64,000 nt of DNA from Calvatia gigantea (Eukaryota; Basidiomycota; Agaricomycetes; Agaricales; Lycoperdaceae). Each line of letters starts with the position of its first letter. Position 1 is the first letter of the stretch. The DNA lies in NCBI GenBank assembly GCA_025093985.1, contig JACAAK010000002.1:620001-684000 (forward strand), written 5' to 3'. The translations under genes and the position numbers were made by a program. The notes under the pieces were generated by a model that searched no databases, was not told the origin of the DNA, and was given only the letters and a program-made list of their open reading frames with translations. This document shows, in pieces, positions 12,760 to 22,837 of the stretch.

Positions 12760-13687
12760 CTTCAGCGACGTGGGAGGTCAGAAAGCCAAGCGAGTGGCTG
12801 TGTCACCCGGAATGCCAATCAATGTTGTTATCCATCCCCAACCATTCCTTCTTTTGCTCGTTCGCAATGCGGCAAACAGACTATCAGCGATATTATCGGG
12901 TCTTCTTCAATTAACTGGGAGTCACGCTGCCGATTCAACAACCTTTCAGTCTCATAGGCACCCTGTGTCCGTGGTTACGTCGACGGTTGTCCCGGACACT
13001 CACTTCTTTTCTTTGTGGTGGATATTTGCAGCTCACCATGTCTGTTCCTAAGTTCCGCTGGGTGCGCTTAAGCGTTGAGTTTGTTTACAGCCCGGGAAAC
13101 CGAAGGTGAACACCGCTTCTATTGCTATTTTAACTGCCTTTACTGACATATCGCAGATATCTGTTGTTTCTACAGGTACTTAAAATAGTTCTCGTGCGTT
13201 TAACGAGGGACCGACATATTTGTTGATTCTACACAATACTCACTCCTTCACATATTCCGGGTCTACTGTTTACTCTCAGTCCTCGGACCGACAAAATTTA
13301 ACCCTTCAGCTCAACAAGCCCAACCTCACCGAAGATAATGCTCGTCAGAAACCTGGGCCCCACTTTTTTGTTCTATGGTTGGACCCCTGCCGCCCACGGT
13401 TCTATGTTGTGATTGATTCTATTTTACTTGCCACTTCCTCATATGTTTTTCTTGAAGGCTTAATGTATGGAGACCGTTCCGCAACACAACTCTGAATGAT
13501 GAATTCACTATTTTAGCACTTATCGCCCGACTTGTCACTTCCCAGGCGAGATAAAGTTTTAGTTGTGCCATTCAATGGCATGCAGGCCTATTATTGAACG
13601 CGTACGTGTGAAACGTTGTCCTGTGCTCGTCCAGGTATTTATACACATCGCCAACTTTCACCCCCCAGCCTACTCTTGTTCCATGCC
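12760..13687. promoter_or_regulatory. Divergent intergenic region of the CCCH and NACHT-A genes
   Basis: This roughly 930-bp region separates two divergently transcribed genes. From about 12,783 it is repeated at 27,557-28,204, with an internal deletion there, and its right end is repeated again at 19,800-20,060. A short inverted repeat TGCCAT-TCA-ATGGCA lies at 13,566-13,580, about 110 bp before the NACHT-A start. The equivalent position is TGCCA-CTCAT-TGGCA in the 19.9-kb copy and one base imperfect in the 28.1-kb copy. Retention in all three copies makes it a candidate regulatory site. No other gene is seen here. Confidence 0.5.
13180..13220 (+). repeat. Diverged copy of the 4.24-4.40 kb repeat
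   Basis: The stretch starting near CAGGTACTTAAAATAGTTC and continuing TCGTGCGTTTAACGAGGGAC matches the repeat at 4,340-4,380 over about 40 bp with scattered changes. It lies in the divergent promoter region. Two sites 9 kb apart with the same non-coding motif suggest a dispersed repeat family. Confidence 0.5.
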
Positions 13688-16600
13688 ATGGTACCCTACG
13701 ACCTACCCCAGACATCGTCTTATCCGCAGCAACTGGTCCAAGAAACAATCTCGTCTGATCCCTTATCCCGCTTGGCTGATGCACAGCTTCACAACTACCT
13801 GAATAGCAGTCAACCTCAACAACCGCATTGGACTCTACCCCTGGTATGCTACGCTACTTCGTGTAATCGTCGTTCTCACCAGGATAACAGAATCCAACAT
13901 CATATCCGAAAATGGCCCCCAACAACATCCTACCCGCTTATACGCAAACCAACTACCCAGCTGATTTGTATGAAGCCCTCAATGGTCACCCACCCCATCA
14001 GCCATTTTTATATACGACAGATACCCTGGTATGTCGCCTATGTTTAGTGGACATGTTGCTCATCCCGGTGGTAGGCCACAACGCATTACGACTCGATGCG
14101 CCCATTCGTTGGGCTTCCAGAGCCTTCAGTCGGTTATCAATGGCCTGTCCAATATCTCATTTTGACAGGTTACGAGTCAATCTCACCTCCCCACACGCTC
14201 GGGTTCCCTTCTGGTTTCGCAAACGGACTCTCGAACTCTCGAACTCCCATGGGCGGACCCCCATTATGATATACAAACTTTTAGAGTGGACCAAAACAGC
14301 CACAACCTTTCTTACCTGCCAGAATTTTCATATGTGAGTTACTCGATCATCCTCGGACAAGGTAAATACTCAGCAAACCAACAGACCTCATCCTGGAATG
14401 CGGTAGTCCCAGGATTCACCACCCGCCTCCCTGGCACGAGAATTCAAGATACCAATCCAGATGTGGCACAACAGCTATGGATGTCTACCGATCAATTTGA
14501 AAACGGTTGCATATCCAATACCTACTCGCCGAACGATCACGCGTCTAGCACTCATGGTACTGAGGCGCAATTGTTGACTGAATATTGGTTACCTAACCAA
14601 CAATCTCTTGGAAACGGCTGGTACTCTCACTGGGAATCAACATCGGTAGGAAATTTAGTGGGTCACAACGTTTCGTATAACAACATCGACTCATTACTCC
14701 GATAGGCAACAACATTTCAAACATCCTCTACTCACATTCCCGTCGCAACGCTAAATGATGCGCGCGCACAACAGTTCCATCATCCCCCACCACGTTCAGA
14801 AGAGCCTGAAATCAACCCGCTCCGCCCACTTAGTGGTAATGAAGTTCCCAATATCGGTCAGATTGCTAGTCAGCGTTCATCTTTAGTTCCGTCTGATATT
14901 CGGGTACGTTTTCCCCCGTACTTGCTAGATGGCAGAAAAATGATAGGTCAACAGAGGAAACGACAAAGAAAGCTAGATCCTGCACAGGCGGCTCCTCGAC
15001 CTTCAAAGCGCCGGTCAAGAGCCAAGGCGGGGCCACTCTCGAACCTACGGAACGGTACTTCCTCTATTGCCTTGACAGACCTTCAATCTAACTTACGGTA
15101 TTTGCCCAGTGACCTTGAGTGCACCTTCCGACGGATTATTACCAGGTACGATTCGTTCCCTAGTCGCAGTTCATGACATTGACATGAGATTTCAAGGACC
15201 CCCAAGGGCAAGGACATCCCCCAAAGCCGCTGAACGCCAGGCGCAGGAGCTCGAAGGTGCAAGGTTTTCACTCGACGTGTTATTCAATAGTGCCGGAATC
15301 AAACATATGACAGATAATAACAATGCAAGGCAAGCGAACAGCGGAGAGTTCTTCAGAGGTGCGAGTGGGGTGGCAGTGAAAGACTCCACCATGATTGCGA
15401 TTGAGGTACAACAAATGTTCGCGCAAAATGACGACAGTGAGTACTGTCTGTAGCCGAGTGCGAGGCCTTTCATCCCTAAATTTCCAACGACAGCGCTGCG
15501 ATGACTCAAGGAATACGCCATGCCGGGGGCTGAACACAATTCCGCTGATCGTGATCCTCCTCGTTGTCATCCTAGCACTCGCACATATATCATCCAGAAG
15601 GTCAACGATTGGCTAAGCAATCCTCAAAGAGAGAAGAATTTTCTGTGGCTCCGGGGCACCGCGGGTGTCGGCATCGTTCAAACACTTGCTGAAACTCTGT
15701 CCGAGAATGGGCGCCTCGGTGCAAGCCTCTTCTTCTCCGGACCAAACGGGCGTTCCAATCCACGGCAAATCCTCCCCACCCTCGCATACCAGTTCGCCAT
15801 ACAGGACCCCTCGTATAGAGAATACATCACCCAACTCATGCTCACGAGTCCGGAGTCGTTGAACAAGGTGATGAGCGAGCAATTCCGGGTTCTCATTATT
15901 GAACCGTTCATCCAGCAGAAGATTCGAAATGGGTTAGACGTCTGGGTCGTTGCTCTTGATGGCTTGGACGAGTGTGGTAGAGACCCCAACGGCAGACGCC
16001 ACAGTAACCATGTTCAAGGCGACGTTGTGCATCTTGTTAGCGAGTTTGCCTAACAATACCCCACAGCACCGCTCATTTGGATCATTGCGAGTCGCCCCGA
16101 GACCCATCTGAAGGCTATCTTCTCAGAGCTCAGAGCCCGATGTGGTCTCCAGCTTTTGGGAGGAGCAGGTCCCGGTTGATTCCGAGGAGGCCTGTAAAGA
16201 TGTTGAGAAATTTTTGCACAACGAATTCATGAAAGTCAGCCAAAAGTACCCCGACTATATCCATGAATCACCATGGCCCACTAGCAGGCAATTTCTAAAA
16301 ATCGCACACGCCGCATTAGGTCTCTTCATATTTGCGGAAGTCGTCATCCGCTTCATTGATGATCCAGAGGTTGGGAACCCAATAGGGCAATTGGAGTCTA
16401 TTCTGGTCGTCATTTCCAAAATGCGGTTGAACGGGAATCGAGATAATCCACTGGCTGCTCTCGACGAAATCTACATTGCAATTCTTTCCAAAATACCTTT
16501 TAGTGTCCTTCCGGTTACAAAACGCCTCGTTGGGTCTCTGGTATTCCTTTATACGAAGGATATCCGTGTCTCAGATTGCAACCTCTGTCTAATCTGGAAT

Positions 16601-17576
16601 ATCCTTGACATCTCCGAAAATGTTGCCGTCACTGCCCTACGTCACCTCCACTCCGTTCTATACTTTCCTAAAGTTAAGCATATCGGTCAGACTCGACCTC
16701 GTTTGTACCATGCTTCTTTCCGGGATTTCCTGTGGGACGAGTCTCGATCGCATGAATACTTCGTTGACAAACAGGCCATCGTGGCTGAGATATTCCAGGG
16801 CACTGCTCGTGTTGCGCAGGCTCAGTTCTCTTCTGGTGCGTCACGCTCAATTCTGAAATATGGAATAGCCTAAATGAATTCCCAAAGGGTCAGTTCTACC
16901 GCTATCCTTGTCCGGAGAAGAGCACGAAGATAAACCACAATATTTTGTTTCGGAGTTCCTGGAATGTGTCTTCCGCGGAAAATTTTCATCGGGTGGTGTT
17001 CGTCTGTCATTTTATGATACTGTTGGTTTCCTTCCGGATGCTCAACTTCAATCATTGCTGGAGAACTTGAGTGTTATCAAGGTCATGGAATATGCTGGGG
17101 GGACCTTCAATTCACTAATGCATGGTCGAAAAGTAAGCTTTTAACTTTGTTTTTTACAATGTCGGCTTTTCCGCTAACCTTAGAACATAGGAAGGAAGTG
17201 AACGTGAACTCAATCGAAGAGGGTTTATGTTTTGGACTACAATCAGGTCTCTTGGCATTGACTGGGACGCTGTCTCCATATCTACCTCAGAGCTAAGGGG
17301 ATTCCTACATGTTCATATCGATGAAACGGCAGGTGAATTTTTGATCTATGAATGGGTTCCTGTTTGATCCTCATGAAGGGGTTATTCGCAGGTAATGAAA
17401 CCTCCCGTGAAGATGATCCGACGGTGCAGGAAGTCCGCCTCTTCTTCAAGACTACTTCCACCACAAAAACAACAGTTTTTGGGCATAGAAAATCAGATTA
17501 TTGTATAATAGTTTCGTTTGAACATCAAAGATACCTAGGGTACGCTGTAACGGGGGTTTCGTTGCAGACATCCTGA
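13688..17576 (+). pseudogene. NACHT-A: broken NACHT STAND protein gene
   Basis: The N-terminal exons are intact in frame: 13,688-13,843, 13,891-14,028, then exons to about 15,440 that include a basic stretch RKRQRKLDPAQAAPRPSKRR with the form of a bipartite nuclear localisation signal. The NACHT exon is damaged. TGA at 15,502-15,504 replaces the Trp codon of the conserved LRWLKEY block. A 9-nt loss at about 15,670 removes Lys-Ser-Ala from the Walker A loop (GVGKSAI becomes GVGI). TAA at 16,051-16,053 replaces a Gln codon. A 7-bp tandem duplication (TCAGAGC twice, 16,123-16,136) shifts the frame. The rest (ALDGLDECG Walker B region, HASFRDFL block, C-terminal exons to TGA 17,574-17,576) is still recognisable. 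Loss of the P-loop lysine alone would abolish nucleotide binding in this family. A truncated N-terminal product remains possible. Close paralogue: NACHT-C. Confidence 0.85.
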
Positions 17577-17667
17577 AAACGTCACTCATTGTAATTCGGT
17601 CCTGGATCGGAAATTTCGCCGTAAACCAGAAATAAACAGATAAAATTCTGGCTGTCGGTTAGAATAA

Positions 17668-18664
17668 AATTTTTTAAAGGGTTTGTTTCCCCTTTTTTTC
17701 CAAAAAAAAATAAACCCTTTTTTTGGAAAGGGGGGGGTTTTTAAAAATTTTTTTTGGGGTTTTTCTTTTTTTAAAAAGGGGGTTTTTACCCCAAAAATTT
17801 TTTAAACCCTTTTTTTTCCCGGGGGGAATTTGGGGGGAAAAAAAGCTTTGGGGGCCCTTTTCCCCCGTTTTTTTTGGGGTTTTTTGGAAAGGTTTAAAAT
17901 TTAAAACCCCGAAAAATTTTTTTTTTGGGGGAAAAAAAGGGGGGGAAACCCCCCGGGGAAAAAAGGGGCCCAAAATTTTTTTAAAATTTTTTTTTTTAAA
18001 AGGGGGGTTTTTCCCCCAAAATTTCGCCAAAAAACCCCCAAAATTTTGGGGGGAAACCCCTTTTTTTCCCCCCCCTTTTCCCAAAACCCCTTTTGGGAAA
18101 AAATTTTTTAAAAAAAAGGGGAAAAACCCGGGGGGGGCCCCCCCCCTTTTTTTTTTTTCCCCCCCCCCGCCCCCCAAAAAAAAAAACCCCCCCGGGGGGT
18201 TTTAAAAAAAAAAAATTTTAAGGGGAAAAACCCCCAAAAAATTTTTAACCACCCCTTTTTTTTAAAAAAAATTTTTTTTTTTTTTCCCCCTTTTTCCCCC
18301 CCCCCCCCCAAAATAAACCCCCCCCGGGGGGAAAAAATTTTTCCCAAAAGGAAATTTCCCCCCCGGGGGAAAAAATGGGGTAAAAAAGGGGGGGGGGGCC
18401 CCCCCCCCGGGGGGGGGGAAAAAAACCCCCCCAAAATTTTTTTAAATTTCCAAACCCCCGGGGGGGGCCCAAAAAAAAAAAACCCAAGGGGGAAAAGGGG
18501 GTTTTAAAAACCCTAAAACCCTTTTTTTCCCCCCTTTTTTTCCCCCCCCTTCCCTTTGAAAAGGCAGGGGGGGGGGAAAAAAAAAACCCCCCTTTTTTTT
18601 TCCCCCCCAATTTTTTTTGGGGGTTAAAAAAGGGGGGTTTTTTTGGGCCCCCCAAAAAAAAAGG
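17668..18664. other. Homopolymer-exploded sequence, probable assembly artefact
   Basis: Nearly every base stands in a run of three to ten identical bases over about 1 kb, then normal sequence resumes abruptly at about 18,665. Real repeats do not expand every position alike; this is what an unpolished low-quality read or a bad gap fill looks like. Long open frames on both strands (136-167 codons of Gly, Pro, Phe and Lys) arise only because such runs rarely spell stop codons. The segment lies just 3' of NACHT-A, so the real distance to the next feature is unknown. Confidence 0.9.
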
Positions 18665-19344
18665 TTAGAGATGTCGATAGACTCTCGGGTATGGCTGTTT
18701 TGGTGGATGTAGTTGTTGGCTCCAGCGTAATGCGGGATATGAGAGGTACGAAGATACAGTCGTTTAACACGACACAGGAAGCTGCTTTGTCACTGGGGCT
18801 GTCGGCTCCTCAGGCCCTGGCTACACTCAGCGAGTGAAGAATACGTCTTGTAGTTCGGTATTTCGAGCTTCTCTGCGGTGCTCTTTTCTTGGAGGCACGG
18901 TAACTGATGGCTGGGTGAGTGATTTCCTCTGTGTAAAAATTATGCAAAACATACAGGTCTGGCGGCGGTCAAAACATAGATTTTAGCCATTGAGATACCA
19001 CCTCCCTTATCCCCTGCTTGAAAGGTCCAGACATACGACCCGGTCTTCCGGGTTGAACGAGGCAGCTCTGGGAATATCTGTTCCTTGGACTAGGAGAGTG
19101 AGCTACGCGATTTCTGATGGTAGCAGACATGGCAGACGCGGTGGCAATGAACGGTGGTGAAACCGTGACAAGATAGTGGAAGTGGACGTGGATAGGTAAT
19201 TTACTGCCGTCCATAACGATTAGCAAGAGTCATAAATGTACGAGGTTAAGAACTTGCCTTGATATGCCTAACAATTTCCTCTCCCTTCGGTGTTACGCAC
19301 ACGAACCACCCCGTTCCGTGCAACAGCGATATCCCTTCTTCTCC
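18665..19344. repeat. Duplicated downstream flank of NACHT-A (partner at about 33.0-33.3 kb)
   Basis: Several stretches match 32,990-33,345, for example the surroundings of AACTTGCCTTGATATGCC (19,250) and GACTTGCCTTCACATGCC (33,217). On the minus strand about 19,345-19,245 reads as a plausible coding fragment (IGEEGISLLHGTGWFVCV) ending at a GCAAGT splice-like site. The 33-kb copy has frame changes in the same stretch. It is therefore probably a remnant of an unidentified gene carried along with the NACHT duplication. Confidence 0.6.
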
Positions 19345-19745
19345 AATCCGTAGTTGCGCTGTCCAGGGGGAGGTAGTGTAAATCCAGAATCGGATGCCGC
19401 GTTAGAAAGTGTGACGGGTTCCAGCACAACGGTTGCAGGCTAGAGGCGCGGAACAGCAGGTGACCGTCCAGGATCGGCAGATCGCGGCGATAGAGGAGGA
19501 GGGAGAGGTGGTGTTACGGAAGGTGGTCGCGGCACAAAATTAGCCTTTGTATTGATACCGATTGAACCTGAGGAAGAAAGATTTCCGGCTCGTTGATCCG
19601 TAACAGCGTTTAGTGACTGCAACGGGGTTTTGCCAGCACGGAGAGCGGCTGGTTCTGTAGGCAGAACGGGAGTGCTGGAGATATCAGCTGTATTGCAGCG
19701 GCTGAGCAAGTCAACACGATCGAAGACTTCCTGCTTCACCTTTGC
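19345..19745 (-). pseudogene. Fragment of a second CCCH zinc-finger gene
   Basis: The minus strand repeats the middle of the CCCH gene at 9.5-12.8 kb, roughly its 11,925-12,300 part. It shares the block DISSTPVLPTEPAALRA, the GSIGINTKANFVP block and the Pro-rich continuation, followed by SADPG and SPAVPR. The zinc-finger exons and the coiled-coil exon are missing. In this copy the proline stretch stays in frame, whereas in the parent copy there is a frame break. It lies next to a copy of the NACHT-A promoter region, in the same divergent order as the parent pair. Confidence 0.8.
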
Positions 19746-19799
19746 CGAATTTGGCTCATGGCTCGTGGCTAGATTCCTGGAGACTTATACATATGGAGA

Positions 19800-20060
19800 T
19801 CACACCACAACGTAGTTCCGAACGATGGACACCTCATTTTAGCACCCATTGCCCGGCTTGTCACCACCAAAGGCGAGAAAGAGCCATGCATATGGCTGTG
19901 CCACTCATTGGCATGCAGACCTGTGCTGAAATTTTGAAGTGTTGGGCGTTCATGAACGTGTGAAATACTGTCCTGTGCTGTTGCCTCGCCTGTTTACACG
20001 TGCCCTCCCCTATATAGTACTGTAGTCTACGCTTGTGCGCTGCTCGTTTCCCCCCCCCCC
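19800..20060 (+). repeat. Third copy of the NACHT-A/C promoter region
   Basis: This stretch matches 13,470-13,690 and 28,030-28,205, including the GTGCCA..CAxTGGCATGCAG core (inverted repeat at 19,899-19,913) and the ACTGTCCTGTGCT block before the start codon. The N-terminal exons that should follow are absent. A run of 12-13 C occurs at about 20,050. Nothing recognisable follows from 20,060 to 20,615. Confidence 0.7.
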
Positions 20061-20619
20061 CTGCCGCCCTTTAAAGAGCTTCTTAAGACTCAACAAGATC
20101 ACTATGGACAAGTCTAAAGACAACCACAAGCAACAGTGACAAAGAAGTGAATCGAGATAAGTAAGGATCATATAAGCAATTCACAGAAGCCCTTGCCATG
20201 GAGAATACGCAACGAACGACAAAGGATGATGTACTGGTCACACATTACCCATCATGAATCAAGATAGGAAAGAGACACGTCGAAATATTCTAAGAATGTC
20301 ATTTCAGGGGTGGTCCTGTAGAATGGACGAATCCTAGAACTAGAATCCAAATTATGTCATCCCAAACCTTTATACAACAACAACACTTAACGATACTTTA
20401 CAACAAATTCAATGTAACTCAGCAGAACAGCATAAAACTAAATTCGAGACGTGCCAACTCCAGTCTCCAAATTCCATAGCGCTCCTAAAAACTAATTAAG
20501 ATACCCACATCTACACCAAAAAAAAAATGCACTCGTTTCTCAATCTGAATACATTATAGACAAGCAAAATTATACAGGAACAACTCTAGACAATGTCTTT
20601 TCGCCATTTCTGAACAGGG

Positions 20620-21430
20620 ATAGCGAAAATCCTCTCGCTGCTCTCGATGCAATCTATTCTGCTATTCTTTCCAAGATACCCTCCGGCACCCTTCAAATTA
20701 CAAAGCGCCTCCTCGGCATTTTTATGCTGTTTGAAAAACATCCAGTCACATACTGCAACTTTCGTCTTACATGTCATGTCCTTGACATCTCAAGGGGTGC
20801 TGCTGTCACCGCTCTGCGTTACCTCCACTCCGTCTACAGTTTCCTAAGGTCAAGAACATTGACGAGAGTCGACCTCGCTTCTACCAAGCCTCTTTCCAAG
20901 ACTTCCTCGTGGACGAGTCTCGATCACATGAATCCTATGTTAACAAACAGGCGGTTGGGCTGGAGTCGTTTCAACGAGCCGTCCGTCTCTTAAAGGCTTG
21001 CTTTTCTTTCAGTAAGTTGCGTTCAACCTCGAGATGCCCACTAGCCTGAATGGGTCTTTTGAAGGACCAGTTCCACAATCACCACCCCTGTCCTAATCAA
21101 GTGTATAGGGTTAGGCGGGGAGATTTAATAAGCTCCCTGATGTGCGATATTCTCGACGGTGATCTTTCATCGGACGGTGTTCGTGTGTCATTCGGAAACG
21201 CCCCTTTCCTATTGTCCAATGCTCAACTTCAGCCGCTCTTGGAGAGCTTGAGCGCTCTCAAGATTTTGAGGGATGCTCCGTGGCTTATCAGGCACCTCCA
21301 CAAGTCATATCCTGAAGATGCACCCGAGAAGGTACGGTTTGGCTCTTTGTCGGAACTCCGTGCCCTCATTCAAGAAAATAGACGCCAAGTAGATTAAGCC
21401 GCAGCTTATGTTACAGGTTAATTCTGTTTT
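20620..21430 (+). pseudogene. NACHT C-terminal remnant
   Basis: Only the back half of a NACHT gene remains. It contains the block ENPLAALDAIYSAILSKIP, the AVTALRYLHSVYSF block, a frame-shifted version of the FYQASFQDFLVDESRSHE region, and the C-terminal exon similar to NACHT-B (DGDLSSDGVRVSFGNA, LSNAQLQPLLESLSALK). The P-loop and all N-terminal exons are missing, and the reading frame changes at about 20,850. With the promoter copy at 19.8-20.06 kb it forms a gutted third copy of the CCCH/NACHT unit. Confidence 0.8.
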
Positions 21431-22837
21431 AACAAAAGGTGTGCCCAATCAAAGCTGCTATGCGTGGAATTTTCATCACTTAGTGACCCAGAAACTAGGT
21501 TGTCACTGTGCTGCGGAGCGAACAACGTAAGATTTTTGGGCACAATCAACAATGTGGATTATCCCAATTCGTCGAGAAATATGAGAGGAAAAAAAGGTCC
21601 AGCACTGGCGAGTTACGAGGTTTTGATCACCAGAAGGATATGTCCTGTCGGTTCCGCAGTTGCTGTATGGGGACAAGGGCTGGTAGGAATTATGGGCTCT
21701 CGGCTCAGCGTTTTGCCTGAAGCTCCGTGTTAGTGAATATCTGCGTAACAAGAGTGACAGAGGGGAAAGGGCATTCACAGGTTAGGTCAAGTATAGCAGG
21801 GCGGTTGGCATAGTACAGCGCTCTTGATCGGAGCAGGTATGAATGAAGGGGCGATACGACAACTAACCCGCCACCTATACTCCAGCTCCACCTACATGTT
21901 CAGACTTTCCTTTTTACCAGCGCTCCGTAGGTCGAGAATCAATTAGACTTGTGCTGCGTTAATTTCCTTCACTTGGCTGTTAAACAGCGGCTTTTGTGGC
22001 GGGTTTGCAGATACATGTCAGAAAGCGGTTGGAGAGACGGAAGGGCAAGAAACATTGCAGTGTGAGATGGCTATATGTAGCTGAAAGGGTGAATATGTAG
22101 TGCACCTCAAAAGAGAAGAGCTGGGCAGACGAGCGACAGTCTACTATGGAAATTTCCGTCGGGGAGGTTGGTGTACATATATGGAACCAATTAAATGAAT
22201 GGTGGTAAGGATCAATGACCGTACCGACGGAGCCGGGTCAACTGGGTAGTACTAAGAGCCGACCCAGAGCATTGAAAACAGATGAGTAAGAGCACTCTCT
22301 GATTTTGTTCTCCCCGCGACCACGAAATCAACTTTCGTCTCTCGCGACACCCAATATTACTCATCTTTGAGAAGGGATCATATAGTTGAACATTATGGGT
22401 GTTGCTCGATCCTTAATTCTCATTTGTCAGACTGGCTGCGGTAGGCAAGGTATGTAGATTGAAAAGACTAAGGGGTGGGTAAAACATATGTGCGGGACGG
22501 CGGATTGGAACAGTCACCTCCTGGGCCTCAGGGAAGGAATGCAGGTTGGGCGAGGAGATTCTGAGTGCCAGAGATGCATCGATGAATATTAAAATTAATA
22601 CTGAGTCAACGGCGAATGGTATATCACGACGCGATATTTGCATTTGGGTTGGGTTTTGGCGCCGATAGTACGTCCACCAGGCACCTGCCCACGTGCAGGC
22701 CTCAAGCTCAAGCTGATCACAGCATTCTTGTATTCCGGTGTGTTCATCTAGTGATTGGTGACACGCTTTTCTCTTACACCCCGCACTTATATACTTGGTG
22801 ACACACTCGGATTTCCGCCCAACGGCAGCAACCCACT
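21431..22837. other. Intergenic stretch, no gene seen
   Basis: No supported coding region, RNA gene or strong repeat was seen. It contains the upstream region of NACHT-B, which does not resemble the promoter shared by NACHT-A, NACHT-C and the 19.8-kb copy. A 10-bp TTGGTGACAC is repeated about 40 bp apart just before the NACHT-B start. Confidence 0.5.

Noticed and set aside
14332..14364. Short GT...AG pair inside the third exon of NACHT-A as an intron
   Set aside because: It would be about 30 nt, shorter than any other intron here, and both NACHT-A and NACHT-C read through it in frame.
17674..18655. Open frames of 136-167 codons on both strands
   Set aside because: They lie wholly in the homopolymer-exploded block, encode only runs of Gly, Pro, Phe and Lys, and exist because long runs seldom spell stop codons.
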